Shown here: positions 59,460 to 64,000 of the stretch, in pieces | How positions within the stretch are numbered: the stretch's first letter is position 1 | How the letters are laid out: the number at the start of each line of letters is the position of its first letter | Assembly: GCA_045126215.1 (NCBI GenBank) | Contig: JBGVOD010000011.1 | Span: forward strand, 24,690-88,689 | Direction: 5' to 3' | DNA length: 64,000 bases | Source: SVEL01 sp045126215 | GTDB taxonomy: Bacteria; Bacillota; Clostridia; Lachnospirales; Lachnospiraceae | The notes under the pieces: generated by a model | Databases searched by the model: none | The model's input: only the letters and a program-made list of their open reading frames with translations | Told to the model about the DNA's origin: nothing | Position numbers and translations under genes: made by a program

Positions 59460-60857
59460 TCACCTCAATACTTTTTTCTTAATTATTTTCATAGCTTTAT
59501 CAAGATTATCTATATCAATATTTGAATAATTCAAAATGAACTGATGTGTATTTGTCTTATTCCCTTGCATGTCAAAATCTGCAACAGACTTTATCTTAAT
59601 ATTGTTATCCATCAACTTATTTTCTACATCTTCATCCGAGAGAATAGTATTCAATTCAAGTAGAAAATGTAATCCTGAGTCATTTTCAATAATGCTACAT
59701 TCTTTTTCATCAAAATTTTGTCTTATAATATCAATTACCATTTTTCTTTTTCTTGAATAATGTAATCTCATTCTATTTATGTGTCTTTCGAAGTACCCTT
59801 GTGCAATAAACTCTGCAAGAGTATACTGTTCAAAAGTAGACACTGTACATGCATAAAAGGAGAGCTTGTCATAGAACTCATTTGCCAAATGAGGTGGCAA
59901 TACCATGTAACTGATTCGAATGGTTGATGCAAGTGACTTTGAAAAAGTATTAATATAAATAACTTTCTCACAAGCATCTATACTAAATAATGGTGGAATA
60001 GGGCTGCCATTCAAACGAAACTCACTATCATAATCATCCTCAATAATATATCTTTCTCTATTCTCATTTGCCCATGCCAGAAGTTCATATCTTCTATTTA
60101 TCGGCATTGTTATACCGGTAGGAAAATGATGTGTAGGACTTATATGTGCAATCTGAGCTTTAGTCTTTTTGACCTCACATAGCTTTATTCCCTGTGAATC
60201 CATATTGGCAAGCTTATATTTTACATTGTTCTTTTCATATATTTGTCCAATTTTCTTGTATCCTGGATTTTCAATACAATATAGCTTATCTTTTCCTAAT
60301 AGTTTAATTAACAATTCATACAAATATTCAGTTCCTGCTCCAACAATAATCTGATTTGGATCCACACTCATTCCTCTAAATGAAGAAAGGTGATTTGCAA
60401 TAGCCTGTCTAAGCTCTAATACCCCTCCACTAGGCGATACCTTTAAAAGACTTTCTTCTTTTGATGACAGAACCTCTCTCATGACTTTTGCCCATATTGA
60501 AAACGGAAAGTTTTCAGTACTTGTTCCATTGGATGAAAAATCAAACTTTGCAATTTTCTTTTCCGGAACTCTGATATGATAGGATATATTTTTTTGTACC
60601 TTAACTTTATTTATATCTATCATTTCAGATACAAAGTACCCCTTCTTTGGTACAGCATACATATATCCCTCTCCTATCAGCTGGTCATATGCATTTTCAA
60701 CTGTAATAGTACTAACCCCAAGATTTTTCGCTAAAGTTCTCTTGGACGGCATTTTCTCATTTGGTTCTATATTCCCATTAACTATATCCTCTTTGATGCA
60801 CTTATATATATACTTGTACAAGGCCCCTTCTACATTTGTTAAATCATATGTAAGCAT
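59460..60857 (-). CDS. pdxR: MocR/PdxR-type regulator (GntR-aminotransferase)
   Basis: A 465-residue regulator. A GntR winged helix-turn-helix (residues about 10-75, EKMPSKRTLAKNLGVSTITVENAYDQLIGEGYMY) is fused to a class I aminotransferase-like domain (residues about 110-465). The domain holds IENPGYKKIGQIYEKN, HISPTHHFPTGITMP, IEDDYDSEF and the PLP lysine in NTFSKSLAS. MocR proteins of the PdxR type control pyridoxal phosphate synthesis. The pdxS gene (63217) and an ECF transporter are nearby, so pdxR is proposed. The ATG at 60857 follows GAGG; the GTG at 60872 is disfavoured. It is divergent from the ECF gene. Confidence 0.85.
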   Translation of the reverse strand: MLTYDLTNVEGALYKYIYKCIKEDIVNGNIEPNEKMPSKRTLAKNLGVSTITVENAYDQLIGEGYMYAVPKKGYFVSEMIDINKVKVQKNISYHIRVPEKKIAKFDFSSNGTSTENFPFSIWAKVMREVLSSKEESLLKVSPSGGVLELRQAIANHLSSFRGMSVDPNQIIVGAGTEYLYELLIKLLGKDKLYCIENPGYKKIGQIYEKNNVKYKLANMDSQGIKLCEVKKTKAQIAHISPTHHFPTGITMPINRRYELLAWANENRERYIIEDDYDSEFRLNGSPIPPLFSIDACEKVIYINTFSKSLASTIRISYMVLPPHLANEFYDKLSFYACTVSTFEQYTLAEFIAQGYFERHINRMRLHYSRKRKMVIDIIRQNFDEKECSIIENDSGLHFLLELNTILSDEDVENKLMDNNIKIKSVADFDMQGNKTNTHQFILNYSNIDIDNLDKAMKIIKKKVLR

Positions 60858-60890
60858 TTCTACCTCTTTCACCTGATATTGTTACATTAT

Positions 60891-60935
60891 TTGTATACGA
60901 TACTATTGTGTGATTTAGTGTTGTACGATTTAGTA
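60891..60935. promoter_or_regulatory. Three 15-bp direct repeats, candidate PdxR operator
   Basis: TTGTATACGATACTA (60891-60905), TTGTGTGATTTAGTG (60906-60920) and TTGTACGATTTAGTA (60921-60935), with the period restarting in TTGTTCATC. The last two agree at 12 of 15 positions; the first is more divergent. The array is close to pdxR, 34 bases from its start codon, and about 65 bases upstream of the ECF promoter. MocR regulators usually bind direct repeats. Confidence 0.6.
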
Positions 60936-60998
60936 TTGTTCATCCGTTATTTTGAGTTTACTTTTTATCTGGCATTTTTTTCTAAAGCGATTTGGATA

Positions 60999-61027
60999 TT
61001 ATCACAGTACCAGTTTATTTGTATTAT
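60999..61027 (+). promoter_or_regulatory. Promoter of the ECF S component gene
   Basis: TTATCA (60999-61004) and TATTAT (61022-61027) with a 17-base spacer, about 34 bases before the ATG. Moderate match. Confidence 0.5.
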
Positions 61028-61061
61028 ATATTCATATTTTTATAAAATCAAGGAGACTACA

Positions 61062-61559
61062 ATGAAAAACAAATCACTTTTTACAACAAAAAACTTATGT
61101 CTTACAGCACTTTTTACTGCTATTGTATGCATAGCTACATTCATTATTCAGATTCCAATTCCTCTTGGATATGCCCATTTAGGAGATTGTATGATACTGC
61201 TCTCTACACATTTATTAGGAGCCGTTGGTGGCATGATTTCCGGTGGTATAGGCTCTGCACTTGCTGATATCATATCCGGTTTTCCAATCTGGGCATTACC
61301 AACATTAATCATAAAAAGCATTATGCCTTTAGTTGCATATCCATTTCTTCGTAAAAACAAAATATATTTCACAATAATTGGTGCTGTACTCTCATTATTA
61401 TTTATGACTCTTGGTTATGTTGTTGCTGGTTCAATCATCTATGGAAGTATTGAACTTGGTATAACACAAACACCTGGACTTTTACTTAAGTCAGCAGTCA
61501 ACCTTGTAGCATTTATATTGTTGTATAAGCTTCCATTCAAGAAATATTTAAAATTCTAG
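61062..61559 (+). CDS. ECF transporter substrate-binding (S) component, vitamin B6-type candidate
   Basis: A 165-residue membrane protein with about five to six helices. It fits the ECF S component family: start KNLCLTALFTAIVCIATFI, then a loop GYAHLGDCMILLSTHLLGAVGGMISGGIGSALADIISGFPIWALPT, the hallmark region before the fourth helix. It captures a vitamin at very high affinity and delivers it to a shared energising module encoded elsewhere. The divergent PdxR-type regulator and nearby pdxS suggest pyridoxine or a related B6 vitamer. Thiamine-precursor (HmpT) is the alternative. AGGAG precedes the ATG at 61062; the longer frame from 60879 has no site. Confidence 0.85.
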   Translation: MKNKSLFTTKNLCLTALFTAIVCIATFIIQIPIPLGYAHLGDCMILLSTHLLGAVGGMISGGIGSALADIISGFPIWALPTLIIKSIMPLVAYPFLRKNKIYFTIIGAVLSLLFMTLGYVVAGSIIYGSIELGITQTPGLLLKSAVNLVAFILLYKLPFKKYLKF

Positions 61560-61562
61560 TTA

Positions 61563-61638
61563 TTGTACAATTTTATGAGTATTGTTCTATTTAATAGTCA
61601 TTCTACAATTTTATTGGTGTTATTACATTTTAGTTTAT
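61563..61638. repeat. Four-copy degenerate 19-bp tandem repeat after the ECF gene
   Basis: Units start at 61563 (TTGTACAATTTTATGAGTA), 61582 (TTGTTCTATTTAATAGTCA), 61601 (TTCTACAATTTTATTGGTG) and 61620 (TTATTACATTTTAGTTTAT). The period is exactly 19. The TTGTAC-R-ATTT core resembles the 15-bp repeats at 60891-60935. Confidence 0.55.
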
Positions 61639-61732
61639 TTCCTTTTGAAACTCTCTTCGGGCCATTTTCGGCTTAGCTTAAGCTTTTACATATTTCCAAA
61701 TTCATATTCACTTTTCCAAACCATTTCTTTCC

Positions 61733-61777
61733 TCTAAAAAAGTTAGAGTGTCAAAAGGTATCTTTTGACACTCTAAT
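61733..61777 (-). terminator. Terminator of the FabK-like gene (dispersed palindrome)
   Basis: Perfect 15-base arms TTAGAGTGTCAAAAG (61743-61757) and CTTTTGACACTCTAA (61762-61776) around GTAT. On the minus strand a CTTTTTT run follows. The arm sequence belongs to the same family as the palindromes at 1872 and 54822. Confidence 0.85.
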
Positions 61778-61778
61778 C

Positions 61779-62843
61779 TTATAAAATATCTTTTATTAAA
61801 TCTGTAATTACATCATGAACTGTTGAGATTTTCTCAATTCTTGAAACATTGCTACCACAGAATATAAGTCCATTATCAACATCACCATTTACTGCTTTAA
61901 TTAATGCATCTGTAATACAGTATGGGATTTCACTTGGATTACACTTTGCAAGGCATCCTAAACATCTTGTTACCTTACACTTTTCATTCTTAATTTTTCT
62001 AAGAAAATCATTTGAAACTGCTCTTCCCGGCATGCCTACAGGACTCTTAATTATCTGTACATCTTCCTTTGTAGCATTTATGTATGCCTGTTTATATCTT
62101 TCTGATGCATCACACTCTTTAGTTGCTACAAATCTTGTTCCAACCTGAACCCCTGATGCTCCAAGCTCCATAGCATGTTTTACATCTTCTGATGTGAATA
62201 TTCCTCCACCTACGACGAAGGGAATCTTCTTTCCAAATTCTTCTTCATATTCTTCAATAACTTTCTTAATAGCCACTATTTCGTCATCATATGAAAGTGT
62301 ATTGTTTATGTCTGCTTCTATTTCTTCATACGAGAAACCTAAATGGCCTCCTGCCTTTGGTCCTTCTATTACCACTAGGTCTGCTGTAGTATTATATTTC
62401 TTTTTCCACATCTTAAGAATCAAATTAGCAGCTCTTGAAGACGAAACAATAGGCGCTTTCTTAGCTGCAGTTCCCTCTACAAGTTCAGGCAATTTCATAG
62501 GAAGTCCTGCTCCGGAAATAATTATATCTGCACCTGCTTTTGCGGCTGTACGTACATGTTCTTCAAAATCTTTTAAAGCAACCATAACATTAACGCCCAC
62601 GAGGCCATTTTTTGCCTTTTCCTTTGCAAGCTTGATATGCTTTTGAATTGCACGAATATTAGCCGCTTTTGTATTATTCATAAAATCAGGTTCATTAAAT
62701 CCAATCTGTGCTGTGGATATAATTCCAATCCCCCCCTCTGCTGCAACTGCTCCCGCAAGTCCGCTAAGACTGACACCAACACCCATTCCACCTTGTATAA
62801 CTGGTATTTTTGCTACTTTTTCACCTATTACTAATGATTCCAT
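61779..62843 (-). CDS. FabK / nitronate monooxygenase-like flavoprotein
   Basis: A 354-residue FMN-dependent TIM-barrel protein of COG2070. Motifs are PVIQGGMGVGVSLSGLAGAVAAEGGIGIIS at the start, VGVNVMVAL, GADIIISGAGLPMKLPEL, VIEGPKAGGHLG, VVGGGIFTSEDVKHAMELGASGVQVGTRFV and a C-terminal cysteine cluster, CLGCLAKC. The group contains FabK, a flavin enoyl-ACP reductase of fatty acid synthesis, and nitronate monooxygenases; the C-terminal cysteine cluster favours the latter class. A FabT-like operator upstream favours a fatty-acid role. The call is left open. AAGGAG precedes the ATG at 62843, and its promoter is at 62886-62914. Confidence 0.85.
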   Translation of the reverse strand: MESLVIGEKVAKIPVIQGGMGVGVSLSGLAGAVAAEGGIGIISTAQIGFNEPDFMNNTKAANIRAIQKHIKLAKEKAKNGLVGVNVMVALKDFEEHVRTAAKAGADIIISGAGLPMKLPELVEGTAAKKAPIVSSSRAANLILKMWKKKYNTTADLVVIEGPKAGGHLGFSYEEIEADINNTLSYDDEIVAIKKVIEEYEEEFGKKIPFVVGGGIFTSEDVKHAMELGASGVQVGTRFVATKECDASERYKQAYINATKEDVQIIKSPVGMPGRAVSNDFLRKIKNEKCKVTRCLGCLAKCNPSEIPYCITDALIKAVNGDVDNGLIFCGSNVSRIEKISTVHDVITDLIKDIL

Positions 62844-62872
62844 AAATAATCTCCTTAATATCAATAAAAAAC

Positions 62873-62885
62873 TTTGATATTCAAA
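62873..62885. promoter_or_regulatory. FabT-like operator in the leader of the FabK-like gene
   Basis: TTTGATATTCAAA is a palindrome (TTTGA, three bases, TCAAA). It lies in the first bases after the -10 box of the promoter at 62886-62914. Its form matches the FabT operator TTTGA-N3-TCAAA known from streptococcal fatty acid regulation. Confidence 0.5.
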
Positions 62886-62914
62886 TATATATATCTATAT
62901 GGTGTATATGTCAA
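62886..62914 (-). promoter_or_regulatory. Promoter of the FabK-like gene
   Basis: TTGACA (62914-62909) and TATATA (62891-62886) with a 17-base spacer on the minus strand. Confidence 0.75.
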
Positions 62915-63216
62915 GCATAAAATATTTCAATTATCCGTTAATGTAGTTTTGAATACTACTTTGTAAATAGCTCTTTTTGTAAATGTCAAACTTTATTATA
63001 TTTATCCCATAATATTAATTACAGAGTTTTTTTCATAATTAAACTCATGAGTATTCTACGTCAAATCATAACCGCGATTTCATCTGGCATATATTTTTTT
63101 ATTAAACTGACTATTTTTTTAATACCAGATAGTAGTATGCTTTGTACAAGTTACAAAAGCCGCAAGGCATATTACAAAAAACACAATGTATATTATTTAC
63201 AAAAGGAGATTACAAT

Positions 63217-64000
63217 ATGGAAAACAAACAATACGAATTAAACAAAGGTTTAGCACAAATGCTTAAGGGTGGTGTAATTATGGATGTTACTACACCTGAA
63301 CAGGCAAAGATAGCACAGGAGGCTGGTGCATGTGCTGTTATGGCATTAGAAAGAATTCCTGCTGATATAAGAGCTGCTGGCGGTGTTTCTAGAATGAGTG
63401 ATCCAAAGATGATCAAAGAAATCCAGAACGCTGTAAGTATACCAGTTATGGCAAAATGCCGTATTGGTCATTTTGTAGAAGCACAAATATTAGAAGCCAT
63501 TGAAATCGATTACATAGATGAATCAGAAGTACTTTCTCCTGCTGATGATGTATATCATATCAAGAAGTCTGACTTTAAAGTTCCATTTGTCTGCGGTGCC
63601 AGAGATTTAGGCGAAGCATTAAGACGAATCAGTGAAGGTGCATCTATGATTCGTACAAAAGGCGAACCTGGAACAGGTGATGTTGTACAGGCTGTTCGTC
63701 ATATGAGAAAGCTTCAATCTGAAATAGCAAAAGTATATTCTATGCGCGAAGATGAATTATTTGAAGCTGCAAAAACATTGCAGGTTCCATATGAATTAGT
63801 TCAGTATGTTCATGAAAACAAAAAACTTCCTGTAGTAAACTTTGCTGCCGGTGGTGTTGCAACACCTGCTGATGCTGCCCTTATGATGCAATTAGGTGCT
63901 GAAGGCGTTTTCGTTGGATCAGGTATATTCAAATCAGGAGATCCTGTTAAACGTGCAAGAGCAATCGTTCAAGCTGTTACTAATTACAATGATGCTAAAC
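63217..64000 (+). CDS. pdxS: Pyridoxal 5'-phosphate synthase subunit PdxS (3' end outside window)
   Basis: The first 261 residues of the synthase subunit that builds pyridoxal 5'-phosphate from ribose 5-phosphate, glyceraldehyde 3-phosphate and ammonia. Motifs are LNKGLAQMLKGGVIMDVTTPEQAKIAQEAGACAVMALERIPADIRAAGGVSRMSDP at the start (cut here to its order), VMAKCRIGHFVEAQ, DYIDESEVL, GARDLGEALRRI, MIRTKGEPGTGD and the phosphate-binding NFAAGGVATPADAALMMQLGAEGVFVGSGIF. The active-site lysine is in MAKCRIGH. AAAGGAG precedes the ATG at 63217. The partner glutaminase pdxT is expected downstream. Control by PdxR is inferred. Confidence 0.97.
   Translation, partial: MENKQYELNKGLAQMLKGGVIMDVTTPEQAKIAQEAGACAVMALERIPADIRAAGGVSRMSDPKMIKEIQNAVSIPVMAKCRIGHFVEAQILEAIEIDYIDESEVLSPADDVYHIKKSDFKVPFVCGARDLGEALRRISEGASMIRTKGEPGTGDVVQAVRHMRKLQSEIAKVYSMREDELFEAAKTLQVPYELVQYVHENKKLPVVNFAAGGVATPADAALMMQLGAEGVFVGSGIFKSGDPVKRARAIVQAVTNYNDAK

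Larger units (their letters stand above)
62844..63216. other. Intergenic region between the FabK-like gene and pdxS
   Basis: No gene. It holds the minus-strand promoter and FabT-like operator at its left end. Toward pdxS there are two TTTGTAAAT repeats (62960-62968 and 62976-62984) and an imperfect hairpin, GCTTTGTA...TTACAAAAGC, near 63139-63160. I found no convincing pdxS promoter. Confidence 0.4.

Noticed and set aside
62960..62984. TTTGTAAAT repeats as pdxS promoter or PdxR site
   Set aside because: No -10 box with correct spacing was found, and the repeats differ from the array next to pdxR.
63047..63241. Plus-strand open frame of 64 codons overlapping the pdxS start
   Set aside because: It overlaps the strongly supported pdxS start in another frame, has no good ribosome site and no known domain.
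1..64000. CRISPR array, prophage or transposase gene
   Set aside because: I looked for regularly spaced repeats with unique spacers, phage structural genes and DDE or serine recombinase proteins. None was seen.

Overview
The window is AT-rich, gene-dense DNA from a low-GC Gram-positive anaerobe of the class Clostridia, most likely the family Lachnospiraceae. The evidence is strong AGGAGG-type ribosome binding sites with several GTG and TTG starts, a type III glutamine synthetase, a threonine T-box leader, a sortase B, lipoproteins and surface proteins with Thr/Glu/Pro-rich linkers, an ECF-type vitamin transporter component, and many c-di-GMP and chemotaxis proteins. No phage, plasmid, insertion sequence with a transposase, or CRISPR array is visible. 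It looks like an ordinary chromosome segment with a few mobile or duplicated small elements. The species is not determined.

Layout. 1-2.1 kb: an RNA-binding protein (CvfB type, cut by the window edge), an acyl-ACP thioesterase, a 330-bp giant inverted-repeat element, and a tRNA-Gln(CUG) with its own promoter and terminator. 2.1-4.1 kb: a small unknown protein, LemA and a DUF3137 protein. 4.2-9.5 kb: an oligopeptide-type ABC importer (two permeases and a binding lipoprotein, no ATPases) behind a CapA-like lipoprotein and a papain-like NlpC/P60-type protein. 9.9-14.4 kb: a CYTH protein, an HD-GYP phosphodiesterase, an AI-2E family exporter and a membrane protein with a degenerate GGDEF domain. 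14.6-20.4 kb: a HAD-GNAT fusion, a cyclophilin, two tandemly duplicated zinc-ribbon membrane proteins and a Ca/Na antiporter whose last codons were copied with the duplication. 20.5-24.6 kb: glnN, sortase B and class II fructose-bisphosphate aldolase. 24.6-29.3 kb: a MoxR-DUF58-transglutaminase operon. 29.3-37.4 kb: a GGDEF sensor protein, a 1475-residue surface protein with a sortase-like tail, and a methyl-accepting chemotaxis protein.

37.6-41.9 kb is a four-gene plus-strand operon: ABC ATPase, an acidic membrane-anchored exported protein of unknown function, and two ABC-2-type membrane proteins. It looks like an undescribed export system and is the best candidate here for a new system. 41.9-46.6 kb: endonuclease IV, a Nudix hydrolase, a polytopic GT-C-like membrane protein and a UDP-galactopyranose-mutase-like flavoprotein, all following the complete F1Fo ATP synthase operon atpBEFHAGDC (46.6-52.9 kb). 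thrS with its T-box follows (53-55.2 kb) and carries a 19-bp tandem repeat at its 3' end. 55.2-59.5 kb: an unknown protein, a double-Nudix protein, an aminotransferase with an N-terminal Xre DNA-binding domain and four operator-like repeats, and a DUF2971 protein. 59.5-64 kb is a vitamin B6 region: a MocR/PdxR-type regulator, a divergent ECF S component, a FabK/nitronate monooxygenase-like flavoprotein with a FabT-like operator, and the start of pdxS.

Most genes are on the minus strand. Plus-strand genes are the CYTH protein, the degenerate GGDEF protein, the ABC export operon, the ECF S component and pdxS. Family calls rest on recognised motifs. Functions of the unknown proteins, operators and promoters are inferences from sequence alone.
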